Origin: Rhodovastum atsumiense
GTDB taxonomy: Bacteria; Pseudomonadota; Alphaproteobacteria; Acetobacterales; Acetobacteraceae
DNA length: 64,000 nucleotides
Direction: 5' to 3'
Assembly: GCF_937425535.1 (NCBI RefSeq)
Contig: NZ_OW485601.1
Location: forward strand, 2,382,501-2,446,500
Shown: one piece after another, positions 15,755-25,912 of the stretch
Layout of the letters: every line of letters starts with the position of its first letter
How positions within the stretch are numbered: position 1 is the first letter of the stretch
The notes under the pieces: model-generated
Database searches by the model: none
Seen by the model: only the letters and a program-made list of their open reading frames with translations
What the model was told of the DNA's origin: nothing
Translations under genes and position numbers: made by a program

Positions 15755-16669
15755 TCAGTTGCGCCGGGTGACCACATACGCCGCCAGCTCGCGCAGCAGC
15801 CCCGCCTTCGCGCCGAAACTCTCCAGGTGCCGCGCCGCCTGCGCCGCCAGCATCTCCGCCTGCGCCCGCGCCCGCGCCACCCCCAGCACCGACACCATCG
15901 TCGCCTTGCCCGCCGCCAGGTCCTTGCCCGCCGTCTTGCCCAGCTCCGCCGCCGTCCCCTCCTGGTCCAGCACGTCGTCGGCAATCTGGAACGCCGCCCC
16001 CAGGTCGCGCCCATACGCCGCCAGCGCATGACGCTGCGCCGGCCCCGCACGTCCCAGGATCGCCCCCGCCTCCGCACCGAACTGGATCAGCCGACCGGTC
16101 TTCAGCGCCTGCAGCCGCGTGATCTCCTCGGCCGTGAGCACCTGCCCCTCCGCCACCATGTCGATCATCTGGCCGCCCACCATTCCGCGCGCCCCCGCCG
16201 CCAGCGCCAGCGCCGCTACCAGCTCGCACCGCGCCTCCGGGTTGGAATGCGTGTCCGCCTCCGCCAGCACCTCGAAGGCCCGCGTCTGCAGCGCGTCCCC
16301 CGCCAGGATCGCCGTCGCCTCGTCAAACGCCTTGTGGCAGGACGGCTTGCCCCGCCGCAGGTCGTCGTCGTCCATCGCCGGCAGGTCGTCATGCACCAGC
16401 GAATAGGCGTGCACCATCTCCAGCGCCGCACCCACCCGCGCCGCACACCGACGGTCCACGTTGAACAGCCGCGCCCCTTCCATCACCAGGAAGGCCCGCA
16501 TCCGCTTGCCACCCCCCAGGCAGCCATACCGCATCGCCTCGATCACGCGACGCTCGGCCCCTTCCGTCAGCGGCAGCAGGTCTTCCAGCGCCGCTTCAAC
16601 CTCCGCCGCAACCCGGCTCAGCGCGGCGGGCAGATCCTGGACAGCGTTGTCATTCATACCCGATGTCAT
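15755..16669 (-). CDS. ispA: Farnesyl diphosphate synthase (polyprenyl synthetase)
   Basis: A 304-residue short-chain trans-prenyltransferase. The first aspartate-rich motif is [15 protein letters not shown] and the second is [21 protein letters not shown] binds the diphosphate. The pair of residues before the first motif (SLVHDD, preceded by EMVHAY) fits a C15 product. It supplies farnesyl diphosphate to HpnC/HpnD for squalene. ATGs at 16669 and 16657 are both possible. First gene of the ispA-dxs-hpnM-hpnI-hpnJ-hpnK unit and divergent from ispH. Confidence 0.94.
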   Translation of the reverse strand: MTSGMNDNAVQDLPAALSRVAAEVEAALEDLLPLTEGAERRVIEAMRYGCLGGGKRMRAFLVMEGARLFNVDRRCAARVGAALEMVHAYSLVHDDLPAMDDDDLRRGKPSCHKAFDEATAILAGDALQTRAFEVLAEADTHSNPEARCELVAALALAAGARGMVGGQMIDMVAEGQVLTAEEITRLQALKTGRLIQFGAEAGAILGRAGPAQRHALAAYGRDLGAAFQIADDVLDQEGTAAELGKTAGKDLAAGKATMVSVLGVARARAQAEMLAAQAARHLESFGAKAGLLRELAAYVVTRRN

Positions 16670-17041
16670 GCGGGCACCGGTTTCCTGTCAGAAACAAAAT
16701 TGGATGTGGCGGAATTGCCACGATCGCGACAAAAATGCCCTATTCCCCGAAGGTCGGACCCGACGCCGCCCCGGGGGCAGGGGGCAACGAATATCGGTGC
16801 CGATAGGCGGAACCCGGCCTGAAACCAAGCATTTCGCCGAATCTCGGTACACCCTACTCCGCTCCCGCAATTCATGCCATACGGCCTGCACGCGGCACAG
16901 GGACCGCCAGCGCCTCTGGCTTGAGGCGTTGCACGCGCGACGCAACCTGTAATATCCGACTTGTGGGATTAGGTATACGGGCTCATCCGTTTTCGGGAGC
17001 GGATGGATTGGGACAGCGACGTCTCGTATCTGGAGTGAGTG
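16670..17041. promoter_or_regulatory. Divergent control region between ispA and ispH
   Basis: About 370 bases with no gene. It holds several inverted repeats: GTGGC-ggaatt-GCCAC (16706-16721), TATCGG-tg-CCGATA (16792-16805) and GTTGC-acgcgcgac-GCAAC (within 16928-16945). A weak promoter for ispH may be TTGCAC at 16929 with TAATAT at 16950, but the 15-base spacing is short. The repeats are candidate operators for joint control of isoprenoid and hopanoid genes; nothing identifies a regulator. Confidence 0.4.
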
Positions 17042-17971
17042 ATGTTACGGGTTGTGCTTGCCCAGCCCCGCGGCTTCTGCGCCGGTGTCGAACGCGCAAT
17101 CGACATCGTCGAACGAGCGCTGCGCAGGTATGGCCCACCGATCTACGTACGACATGAAATCGTCCATAACCGCCACGTGGTGGAAGACCTGCGCAAGCGC
17201 GGCGCCGTGTTCGTGGACGAACTCGACGAGGTCCCACCCGGCGGCATCACCGTCTTCAGCGCCCACGGCGTCCCCCGCAGCGTGGAGCAGGACGCCCATA
17301 TCCGCGCCCTGCCGGTGATCGACGCCACCTGCCCGCTGGTGTCCAAGGTCCATAACGAGGGGCGCCGCTACGCCACGCAAGGCCGCGAGATCGTGCTGAT
17401 CGGGCATGCCGGCCATGCCGAGGTAGAGGGCACGATCGGCCAGATCCCCGGTCGCGTGCATCTGGTGCAGACCGTCGGGGACGTGGCGGCGCTGCAGCCC
17501 GCCGACCCGGACAACCTGGCCTATGTGACCCAGACCACCCTCTCGGTGGACGATACGCGCCAGATCATCGCCGCCCTGCAGGCACGCTTTCCCACCATCG
17601 TCGGACCCGACGTGCGCAACATCTGCTACGCGACCCAGAATCGCCAGCAGGCCGTGCGCGACCTCGCTGGCCGCGTCGATGTGATCCTGGTGGTCGGCTC
17701 GCGCAACAGTTCCAATTCCAACCGGCTGCGCGAGATCGGCGCCGAGACCGGCCGGCCCAGCTACCTGATCGATGACGCCCGCGACCTGCAGCCCGACTGG
17801 TTCGCGGGGGTGCAAACGATCGGGCTCACCGCCGGGGCATCCGCCCCTGAGGTCCTGGTGCAGGAGGTGATCGACCGCCTGCGCCGCCTTGACGTGGTCG
17901 AGGTCACGACCCTCGCCGGTGACGTCGAGGACCTGCGTTTCCGCCTCCCACCCGTTCTGGCCGACGCGTGA
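17042..17971 (+). CDS. ispH: 4-hydroxy-3-methylbut-2-enyl diphosphate reductase
   Basis: A 309-residue IspH, the last MEP-pathway enzyme, giving IPP and DMAPP. The three cluster-ligand cysteines are visible in [22 protein letters not shown] and [11 protein letters not shown]. The substrate-binding [10 protein letters not shown] and C-terminal TAGASAPE blocks are standard. The ATG at 17042 has GGAG six bases before it; a GTG immediately upstream at 17039 is less likely. It starts the ispH-hpnH pair. Confidence 0.97.
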   Translation: MLRVVLAQPRGFCAGVERAIDIVERALRRYGPPIYVRHEIVHNRHVVEDLRKRGAVFVDELDEVPPGGITVFSAHGVPRSVEQDAHIRALPVIDATCPLVSKVHNEGRRYATQGREIVLIGHAGHAEVEGTIGQIPGRVHLVQTVGDVAALQPADPDNLAYVTQTTLSVDDTRQIIAALQARFPTIVGPDVRNICYATQNRQQAVRDLAGRVDVILVVGSRNSSNSNRLREIGAETGRPSYLIDDARDLQPDWFAGVQTIGLTAGASAPEVLVQEVIDRLRRLDVVEVTTLAGDVEDLRFRLPPVLADA

Positions 17972-17993
17972 GCCGGCAGCCGAGGAGAAGACG

Positions 17994-19142
17994 ATGCCCG
18001 TTCCGCTGAATCAGTTGGTCCGCGTCGGCGCCTATGTGGTCAAGCAGCACCTGCTCGGCCGCCGGCGCTATCCGCTGGTGCTGATGCTGGAGCCGCTGTT
18101 CCGCTGCAACCTCGCCTGCGCGGGCTGCGGCAAGATCGACTATCCGGCCGAGATCCTGAACCAGCGCCTGTCGGTGCAGGAATGCCTGGACGCGGTGGAC
18201 GAATGCGGCGCGCCGGTGGTGGCGATCGCCGGCGGCGAGCCGCTGCTGCACCGGGAAATGCCGGAAATCGTCGAGAAGATCCTCGCCCGCGGCAAGTTCG
18301 TCTATCTCTGCACCAACGGCCTGCTGCTCGAGAAGAAGATCGACGCCTTCCGGCCGCATCGCAACTTCGCCTGGGATGTCCATCTCGACGGTGACCGCGA
18401 GACGCACGACCACGCCGTCAGCCAGGCCGGCGTCTACGACCGCGCGGTCGCGGCGATCAAGACAGCGAAGTCACGCGGCTTCCGCGTCTGCATCAACACC
18501 ACGCTGTTCGATAATGCGCAGGCCGATCGCGTCGCCGCCTTCCTCGACGAGGTCACCGCGATCGGCATCGACGGGGTGATGATCTCGCCGGGCTATGCCT
18601 ACGAGCGCGCACCCGACCGCGAGCATTTCCTCAATCGCCAGAAATCCAAGCAGCTCTTCCGTGACATCTTCCGCCTCGGCCGAGGCAAGGGCTGGCAGTT
18701 CAACCAGTCCTCGCTGTTCCTGGATTTCCTGGCCGGCAACCAGCGCTATCGCTGCACGCCCTGGGGCAAGCCGACCCGCAACGTGTTCGGCTGGCAGCGC
18801 CCCTGCTACCTGCTCGGCGAAGGCTACGCGAAGACTTATGCCGAGCTGATGGCGACCACCGATTGGGATCGCTACGGCACGGGCAATTACGAGAAATGCG
18901 CCGACTGCATGGTGCACAGCGGGTATGAGGCGACCGCCGTGGTCGATGCCGTCACCCGTCCCTGGAAGCCGCTGACCGTGGCGCTGCGCGGCCCGCGCAC
19001 CGAAGGGCCGATGGCGCCGGAGATCCCGCTCGAGCACCAGCGTCCCGCCGAATACGTGTTCAGCCGCCACGTCCAGGAGAAGGTGGAGGAACTGCGCCAC
19101 GCGACTCCGCCGTCGCGCACGGTCGTCGACGCGGCGGAGTGA
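17994..19142 (+). CDS. hpnH: Adenosylhopane synthase, radical SAM protein HpnH
   Basis: A 382-residue radical SAM protein with the cluster motif CNLACAGC (CxxxCxxC) near residue 40 and the GGEPLLH block. It joins the 5'-deoxyadenosyl group to diploptene, giving adenosylhopane, the first C35 hopanoid. The C-terminal half has the family's conserved cysteines (RCTPWG, CADCM). The ATG at 17994 has GAGGAG upstream. It follows ispH by 22 bases on the plus strand, facing the hpnA-G unit. Confidence 0.95.
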   Translation: MPVPLNQLVRVGAYVVKQHLLGRRRYPLVLMLEPLFRCNLACAGCGKIDYPAEILNQRLSVQECLDAVDECGAPVVAIAGGEPLLHREMPEIVEKILARGKFVYLCTNGLLLEKKIDAFRPHRNFAWDVHLDGDRETHDHAVSQAGVYDRAVAAIKTAKSRGFRVCINTTLFDNAQADRVAAFLDEVTAIGIDGVMISPGYAYERAPDREHFLNRQKSKQLFRDIFRLGRGKGWQFNQSSLFLDFLAGNQRYRCTPWGKPTRNVFGWQRPCYLLGEGYAKTYAELMATTDWDRYGTGNYEKCADCMVHSGYEATAVVDAVTRPWKPLTVALRGPRTEGPMAPEIPLEHQRPAEYVFSRHVQEKVEELRHATPPSRTVVDAAE

Positions 19143-19160
19143 TCGCGGCCACCAGCCTGG

Positions 19161-19180
19161 CCGGGGATTTCCATCCCCGG
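19161..19180. terminator. Hairpin between convergent hpnH and hpnG
   Basis: A perfect eight-base inverted repeat CCGGGGAT-ttcc-ATCCCCGG lies in the 55 bases between the two convergent stops. It has no T-tract, so its role as a bidirectional terminator is inferred from position. Confidence 0.55.
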
Positions 19181-19197
19181 TCACGCCGGCGGTTCAG

Positions 19198-19869
19198 CTA
19201 ACCAGCGGCCTGCGCCACACGGCGCAGCAGCGCCCGCCGCGCCGCGGCGGCATCGCGGCCCAGCGCCAGCAACGTCGGGATCTGCGACGGTTGGCGCGCG
19301 ACCGAGGCCAGCACCCGCACCATCCCGATGCGACCGGAGGCGGTCAACGCGACCAGGGCCGCCGGGGGCAAGGTACGGCCGGCCGGGTCGCAGATCGCCC
19401 GCAAGACCGCGAAAGCCAGCCCATGCCGGGCGGCGACCCGGGCAACCGCGCCGCTTTCAAGATCGACGCTGCCTGCCCCCGTGCGGGCAAACAAGGCCAC
19501 CTTGGCCGCGGCCTCGACCACCACACTGGCTTCCGCGAGCAATGTTCCGCCGACATCGCCGAACCGCGCTGCCAGGGCAGGATCGCAGCGATGGCGACAG
19601 TCGCCGTCGAGCACATCCGCCGGCACCACGATGTCGCCTGGACGCAACGCCGGATCAAGGCCCCCGGCGAGGCCGAAACTGACCAGGGCCTTCACGCCTT
19701 GAGCTACCAATCGTTCGGCGGCTGTGGCAGCGCCGATGGGGGTGCCGCCGCCGGCGGCGACCAGGCCAAGCGGCGTCGCGATGCGGGCTTCGGCGGTCAG
19801 GCCAGTAACGACGCCGATCCGGGGCGCTGCCCCGGCCCCGCCAGGAGGCTTTGCCTCCTGGACCTCCAC
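19198..19869 (-). CDS. hpnG: Hopanoid phosphorylase HpnG (adenosylhopane nucleosidase)
   Basis: A nucleoside-phosphorylase-like protein of about 223 residues. The core has IGVVTGLTAEARIA, SFGLAGGLDPALRPGDIVV, DLESGAVARVAA and LRAICDPA, a fold and set of blocks shared with MTA/SAH nucleosidases. HpnG removes adenine from adenosylhopane, giving ribosylhopane after HpnH. The start is uncertain: a junction repeat lies exactly where the start codon is expected, just before IGVVTG, and no ATG is near. A GTG at 19869 lies inside the repeat; a TTG at 19899 overlaps the upstream stop. The first 15-25 residues (VEVQEAKPPGG) are therefore repeat-encoded. Confidence 0.88.
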   Translation of the reverse strand: MEVQEAKPPGGAGAAPRIGVVTGLTAEARIATPLGLVAAGGGTPIGAATAAERLVAQGVKALVSFGLAGGLDPALRPGDIVVPADVLDGDCRHRCDPALAARFGDVGGTLLAEASVVVEAAAKVALFARTGAGSVDLESGAVARVAARHGLAFAVLRAICDPAGRTLPPAALVALTASGRIGMVRVLASVARQPSQIPTLLALGRDAAAARRALLRRVAQAAG

Positions 19870-19892
19870 CAAGGGCGAAGCCCTTGGATCCC
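19819..19892 (-). repeat. Junction hairpin repeat, copy 2 (between shc and hpnG)
   Basis: Read on the minus strand it is three hairpins in a row: CCAAGGGC-ttc-GCCCTTGG, CCAGGAGGC-aaa-GCCTCCTGG and CCGGGGC-agc-GCCCCGG, joined by TGGAGGT and a short G-rich linker. The same series, in the same order and with the same linkers, is in the copy at 30107-30255. It begins just after the shc stop and runs to the first conserved codons of hpnG. Confidence 0.85.
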
Positions 19893-19895
19893 GGG

Positions 19896-21857
19896 TCAAA
19901 AGCCCCAGGCCACGCGGCGGTCGTTGCCGCGCATCAGGTTGCGGTACCGCGCCATGGCCAGCAGCGGGAAAAACAACTTGTAGCCGTGATAGCGCAGATA
20001 GAACACGCGCGGGAAACCGACCGCCGTGTACGGCGCCTCGTCCCACTCACCATCCGGCTTCTGCTGCGCCGCCAGCCAGGCAATGCCACGCGCCACCGCC
20101 GGATGCTCCGCTTCGCCCGCCGCCATCAGGCCGAGCAAGGCCCAGGCGGTTTGGCTCGGGTTGCTGCGATGATACCGGCCACGCGGAGCGTCCGCGTAGG
20201 TTTCGTTGTCCTCGCCCCAGCCGCCATCCTCGCGTTGCGTCTCCAGCAGGAAACCAACGGCACGGCGCACCGCCGGGTCTTCGGCCGGCACGCCCGCGGC
20301 GTTCAGCGCGCACAGCACGCTCCAGGTGCCGTAGATGTAGTTGGTTCCCCAGCGCCCGAACCACGCCCCGTCCGCTTCCTGCTCCGAGCGCAGCCAGGCA
20401 AGCGCCCGCGCCATCACCGGATGGTCGGCCGGCATGCCGGTCTGGGCCAGAAACGACACGCAGCGCGCGGTCACGTCCGCCGTCGACGGGTCGAGCAGCG
20501 CGCCATGGTCGGCGAAGGGGATGTGGTTGAGGTAATGATGGTTGTTGTCGGCGTCGAAGGCGCCCCAGCCACCGTCCTTGCCCTGCATGCCGATGACCCA
20601 GTCGCGGGCGCGAGCGATCGCCTCGTCATTGCCCGGATCGCCGCCGGCCTGACCATTGCGATGTAGCAACATCCCGACGACGGCGGTGTCATCCACGTCC
20701 GGGTAATGCGCGTTCTCGTACTGGAAGGCCCAGCCGCCCGGCACCGCGTCGGGCCGCGACGCCGCCCAGTCGCCGACCAGGTCCAGCACCTGCTTGCCAC
20801 GCAGCCAGGAACAGGCGTTGTCGATCGTCGGATCGGCAGCGCTGTCGGCTTCCGCGACGGCATGGCCGGACAGCGCCGTGTCCCACACCGGCGACAGGCA
20901 GGGCTGGCAATAGGCGCGGTCTTCCTCGACCACCAGCAGCTTGCGCACGCTCGCCCAGGCGATGGCGGCGTCGGGGTGATCGGACGGATAACCGAGCGAA
21001 TCGAACATCATCACCGTGTTCGCCATCGCCGGATAGATGCCGCCCAGCCCGTCCTCGCCATTGAGCCGCTCGGTCACGAAGGCAACCGCCCAGTCGATCG
21101 CCCGCTTGCGCACCGTCTTGGGGAAATGCGGCTCCGCCACCCGCAGCACCGAGTCGAGATGCTTGAAGAACCGACCCCAGGCGGAGCGATAAGGGCCGCG
21201 GATCCAGTCGCGCACCTGCTCCGGCGGGGTGCGGAACAGCTCCGGTACATGCACGCCGCGCGGATTGCGCGCGCGCGGGCGCAGCGCCATCAGCACCACC
21301 AGCGGCACGATCACGGTGCGCGACCAATACGAAACCTTGTCGAGGTGGAACGGAAACCATTTCGGCAACAGCACCATCTCGACCGGCATCACCGGCACCG
21401 CGTGCCACGGCACCTCTCCGAACAGGGCGAGCTGCGCGCGGGTGAACACGTTGGCCCGCTCCGCGCCGCCGGCCCCCAGGATCGCCGCGCGCGCCCGTAC
21501 CATGTGCGGCGCGTCCGGATCGTCGCCGATGATTTTCAGCGCGAAATAGGCCTTCACGCTGGCCGAGAGATTGAAGTCACCATCGTGGAACAGCGGCCAG
21601 CCGCCATGCTCGCCCTGGATCGAGCGCAGATAAGTGGCGATCCTGTCCTGCAGCGGCGCATCGATGCGGTCGAGGAAGTGCTCGAGCAGCACGTATTCGG
21701 CAGGGATGGTGGCATCCGCTTCCAGCTCGAACACCCAATGCCCGTCCGGCTGCTGCCGCCGCAGCAACGCCGCCCTCGCGCGGTTGACCGCGTCAGACAA
21801 CTGGTCGTGCGGAACGGTGGCAAGCAGATCGTGCGGCAATGGTGATTTTTCCATCAT
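19896..21857 (-). CDS. shc: Squalene-hopene cyclase (HpnF)
   Basis: A 653-residue class II triterpene cyclase. The acid motif DVDDTA (DxDD, residues 387-390) that protonates squalene is present. Several QW motifs are visible, such as QGEHGGWPLF, QGKDGGWGAF and QREDGGWGE. It turns squalene into hopene and diplopterol at the inner membrane; a hydrophobic channel segment near residues 180-195 fits monotopic insertion. Two tandem ATGs at 21857 and 21854 overlap the hpnE stop, so translation is coupled. It is the sixth gene of the hpnA-G unit. Confidence 0.97.
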   Translation of the reverse strand: MMEKSPLPHDLLATVPHDQLSDAVNRARAALLRRQQPDGHWVFELEADATIPAEYVLLEHFLDRIDAPLQDRIATYLRSIQGEHGGWPLFHDGDFNLSASVKAYFALKIIGDDPDAPHMVRARAAILGAGGAERANVFTRAQLALFGEVPWHAVPVMPVEMVLLPKWFPFHLDKVSYWSRTVIVPLVVLMALRPRARNPRGVHVPELFRTPPEQVRDWIRGPYRSAWGRFFKHLDSVLRVAEPHFPKTVRKRAIDWAVAFVTERLNGEDGLGGIYPAMANTVMMFDSLGYPSDHPDAAIAWASVRKLLVVEEDRAYCQPCLSPVWDTALSGHAVAEADSAADPTIDNACSWLRGKQVLDLVGDWAASRPDAVPGGWAFQYENAHYPDVDDTAVVGMLLHRNGQAGGDPGNDEAIARARDWVIGMQGKDGGWGAFDADNNHHYLNHIPFADHGALLDPSTADVTARCVSFLAQTGMPADHPVMARALAWLRSEQEADGAWFGRWGTNYIYGTWSVLCALNAAGVPAEDPAVRRAVGFLLETQREDGGWGEDNETYADAPRGRYHRSNPSQTAWALLGLMAAGEAEHPAVARGIAWLAAQQKPDGEWDEAPYTAVGFPRVFYLRYHGYKLFFPLLAMARYRNLMRGNDRRVAWGF

Positions 21858-23109
21858 ACGCCGGCGAGGATCATCCCGGCAGCAGAGTTGCCGGACCTGA
21901 TGGCACCTTCGATCGTTGCGGGCAACCCCGTGGCGGTCCAGTCGCCGGCCAGCAGCAGATTTCGCAGTCCCAGTGTCTCTTTTGGCCAACACGGACCGGG
22001 GCGCCGCCGCTCCTCGGCCGCGGTGGCGGCGAAGGTGGCACGCTTTTCCTTGACCACCCGCACCGGCGGCATCGGGCCTTCGAGCGCCAGCACCTGCCGC
22101 ACCTCGGACCAGACCTTTTCGGCGATGTCCGTGGCCGGCAGGTCGACCAGATGGTTGGCGGCGCTGATGGTCACCGAGACCACGTCTCCCTTCATGAAGA
22201 TCCACTCCGCCGTGCCGCCGACCACGCCGACGAAGCCGGCCGGGCCGGGGGGGGCGCTGACGCGGAAATGGATGTTGAGGATGGCCTGGAACGCCGCCGG
22301 CGCGGGCAGGCCGGGCAGCAGGTCGGCCGCGACCCAGGACGGCACCGCCATCACCACCGCATCCGCCGCCTCGACCGCGACCGGTCCATCCGGGCCGTGC
22401 AGCGCCGTCACCCGCTCCGGTCCGTGCTCGATCGCGGCGATGCGCCGCCCGGTCAGCAGCCGCCCGCCGCGCGTGGCCAGGAAGTCTAGGGCCGGATCGA
22501 CCAGGCTTTCGGACAGCCCCTCGCGCGGGAACAGCGGCACGCAGGCCGCGCCGCCCCGCAACAGCGTCTGCTCGACCACCTGGCGCAGCAGCCCGGCAAG
22601 CGCCTCCTGCGGCGGCGTGTTCAGCGCCGCCACCGCCAGCGGCTCGATCAGGCGGCGATAGAGCGGACTCGCGGGATCCAGCACATCGGTGACGCTGGCT
22701 TCCGGCGCGGCCCGGCGCAGCGCCAGCAACTGCAGGTACTCGCGCAGCCGCGTGCCCGGCACCCGGCGGTCCGGGCGCAGGATCCACCAGGGGATCCGGC
22801 CCGCATCGGGCCGCAGCGTCCAGCGTGTGCCGCTGGCCAGATCCACGAACGGGAACAGCGCCTCTCCCGGCCCGCCCAGGCTCGCCCGGGCGCCGATCCG
22901 GTCCAGATAGGCCATGGCCGCCTGGTTGCCGGACAGCAACAGGTGGTTGCCGTTGTCGATGCGGCAGCCGAGGCCGCGGTCGAAATAGGAGCGGCAGCGG
23001 CCGCCGGCCGCCGGCCCCGCCTCGTACAGCGTGACCGGCACGCCGCGCGCGCCCAGCGCCACGGCGCTCGCCAGCCCGGCGAGCCCGGCGCCAATGACAT
23101 GGACCCGCA

Positions 23110-23110
<1 letters not shown>
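21854..23110 (-). CDS. hpnE: Hydroxysqualene dehydroxylase HpnE
   Basis: A 418-residue FAD-dependent amine-oxidase-like protein. The dinucleotide-binding N-terminus VHVIGAGLAGLASAVAL with the following YEAGPAAGGRCRS is clear, and the C-terminal FAD block NLLLAGDWTATGLPATIEG is present. HpnE reduces hydroxysqualene to squalene, completing the HpnC-HpnD-HpnE route. The start at 23110 overlaps the hpnD stop (TGATG); a GTG three bases upstream is a less likely alternative. Confidence 0.95.
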
Positions 23111-23960
<850 letters not shown>

Positions 23961-23964
<4 letters not shown>

Positions 23965-24800
23965 GGCAGGTACCGCAGCGCGCCGATGACGCTCGCGACC
24001 ACGTCCGGCCGGGTCAGCTTCACCCGCCGCGCCACCGGATCGCCGTGTCGCAGCCGCGTGGTCAGCCGCCGCGCCAGGCCGACGATCACCATCGACTCCA
24101 GCCGCAGCCGCCGGTCGCGCGTGTGGCGGGCCAGGCCCGCCGCGACCTGGTTCAGCGTGTCGCAGCGATCGAGCAGGGCATCGAACACGCGCCGCAATCC
24201 CGGCGTCGCGGCGGTCCCGCGCAGGTCCTCGATGCCAGCCCCCGCTTCCGCCAGCAGGTCCGCCGGCAGGTAGCAGCGATCCAGCGCCGCGAGGTCCTTC
24301 GCGGCGTCCTGCAGATGGTTCAGCACCTGCAGGCTGGTGCACAGCGCGTCCGAGGCATCCCTGCCCGCCCTGGTCTCGCCGTGCAGGTCGAGCAGGTAGC
24401 GCCCGACCGGCATGGCCGAATAGCGGCAGTAATCCTGCAGATCCTCCCAGCTCGCGGTGCGCAGCTTGCTCGCGTCGCGACGGAAGGCGACCAGCAGTTC
24501 CACCGCGTGCTGCGGCGTGACGCCGGTCTCGGCGAGGCTGCGGCGCAGCCCGAGCGCGCTCGGGCTGCCGCTATCGCGGCGGCCGAGCAGCACGTCTTCC
24601 ATGGCATCGAGCCGCGCCACCTTGCCGGCGGGCGTCAGCTCCGGGCTGTCGCTGATGTCGTCGGCGTTGCGGGCGAAGGCATAGAAGGCATGGATGTGCG
24701 GCCGCAGCCGGGCGCTGACCAGCAGCGAGCCGACCGGGAAATTCTCGTCGCCACGGTCCTTGCCGGACCACGCCTCGACGTTCTCGGTGGTCGTGCTCAT
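23961..24800 (-). CDS. hpnC: Hydroxysqualene synthase HpnC
   Basis: A 279-residue squalene/phytoene-synthase-family protein. Aspartate motifs are weaker than in HpnD but placed as expected: AFARNADDISDS and LNHLQDAAKDL. HpnC converts presqualene diphosphate to hydroxysqualene, the step between HpnD and HpnE. The ATG at 24800 overlaps the hpnB stop (ATGA). Confidence 0.94.
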
Positions 24801-25912
24801 GCCTGCTGCCCGGTATAGGCGCGGCGCTTCCACACCACGCCGCGGCCGCGATGGTGGTTGATCGCCGAGCCGATCGTGGCCGCCATGTAGAACAGCGCCA
24901 CCGCGGGCAGGACCGGCGTCCAGAGCGGCGAGAGACGGAAGCGGTGCAGCGTCGGCCAGAAGCTCCGCGCCATGATCGCCCAGGCGGCGAGGCCGATCCC
25001 CTTGGCCACCCAGGATCCGGTCAGCACCGCCAGCGGCGGCACCAGGAAGACCAGGGTCAGCCCCAGCAGCGACAGCGCCAGCATCAGGGGCGAATAGCCA
25101 AGCTGCACGTAGGCCGAGCGCGCGATCATCCCCCAGATCTCGCCCGGGCCGGGATAGGGCCGGATCGAGCGCGCCTGTCGCGAATGCCCGAGCCAGATCC
25201 GTCCGCCGCGCTTGACCGCCTTCGCCAGTGCCACGTCGTCGATCAGCGCGCCACGGATCGCGGCGATGCCGCCGATGCGCTCCAGCGCGTGCCGGCGGAT
25301 CAGGATGGTGCCGCCGGCCGCGGCGGCGGTGCGCCACAGCGGGTTGTTGACCCAGGCGAAGGGGTAGAGCAGGGCGAACAGGTAGGGAAAGGCGGGGATC
25401 AGCACCCGCTCCGCCGGGCTCTCGCACGACAGCTCCACCATCTCGCTGACCATGTCGGCGCCAAGGTGCCCGGCATGCGCCACCAGCGTCGCCAGATGCG
25501 TGGGATCGTGCTCGATATCGGCGTCCGTCAACAGCACCAGCGGCTCCTCGGTCGCCGCCACGCCCTGCTGCACCGCCCAGAGCTTGCCTGCCCAGTCCGC
25601 CGGGCGGGGCGTGCCGGCGATCACGGTCAGGCGCTCGGCGCCGGGCAGGGCGCGGGCGATCGCGGCGGTGTCGTCGCTGCTGCCGTCATCCACCAGCACG
25701 ACGCGGAACGGCCCCGGATAGTCCTGCGCGAGCAGGCTGCCGATACTGCGCGCGATCACCTCGGCCTCGTCGCGCGCCGGCACGATGATGGCGACCGGCG
25801 GGGCGGTGGTGGGCTGGGCGGGGGCCAGGCGTTCGCCATCCTGCCAGAACCGCCCGTGCAGGAAGGCGAGATACAGCCAGGACAGCAGGGAGAGCAGCGC
25901 CGGCGCGATCAT
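24797..25912 (-). CDS. hpnB: Hopanoid-associated glycosyltransferase HpnB
   Basis: A 371-residue membrane GT2. It has an N-terminal membrane helix (MIAPALLSLLSWLYLAFLHG), VAIIVPARDEAEVI, VLVDDGSSDDT, a metal-binding LLTDADIEHDP block and RGALIDDVALAKAV. Three hydrophobic C-terminal segments follow. HpnB is a standard member of hopanoid operons, but its exact product is not settled. The start at 25912 overlaps the hpnA stop (ATGA). Confidence 0.92.
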   Translation of the reverse strand: MIAPALLSLLSWLYLAFLHGRFWQDGERLAPAQPTTAPPVAIIVPARDEAEVIARSIGSLLAQDYPGPFRVVLVDDGSSDDTAAIARALPGAERLTVIAGTPRPADWAGKLWAVQQGVAATEEPLVLLTDADIEHDPTHLATLVAHAGHLGADMVSEMVELSCESPAERVLIPAFPYLFALLYPFAWVNNPLWRTAAAAGGTILIRRHALERIGGIAAIRGALIDDVALAKAVKRGGRIWLGHSRQARSIRPYPGPGEIWGMIARSAYVQLGYSPLMLALSLLGLTLVFLVPPLAVLTGSWVAKGIGLAAWAIMARSFWPTLHRFRLSPLWTPVLPAVALFYMAATIGSAINHHRGRGVVWKRRAYTGQQA

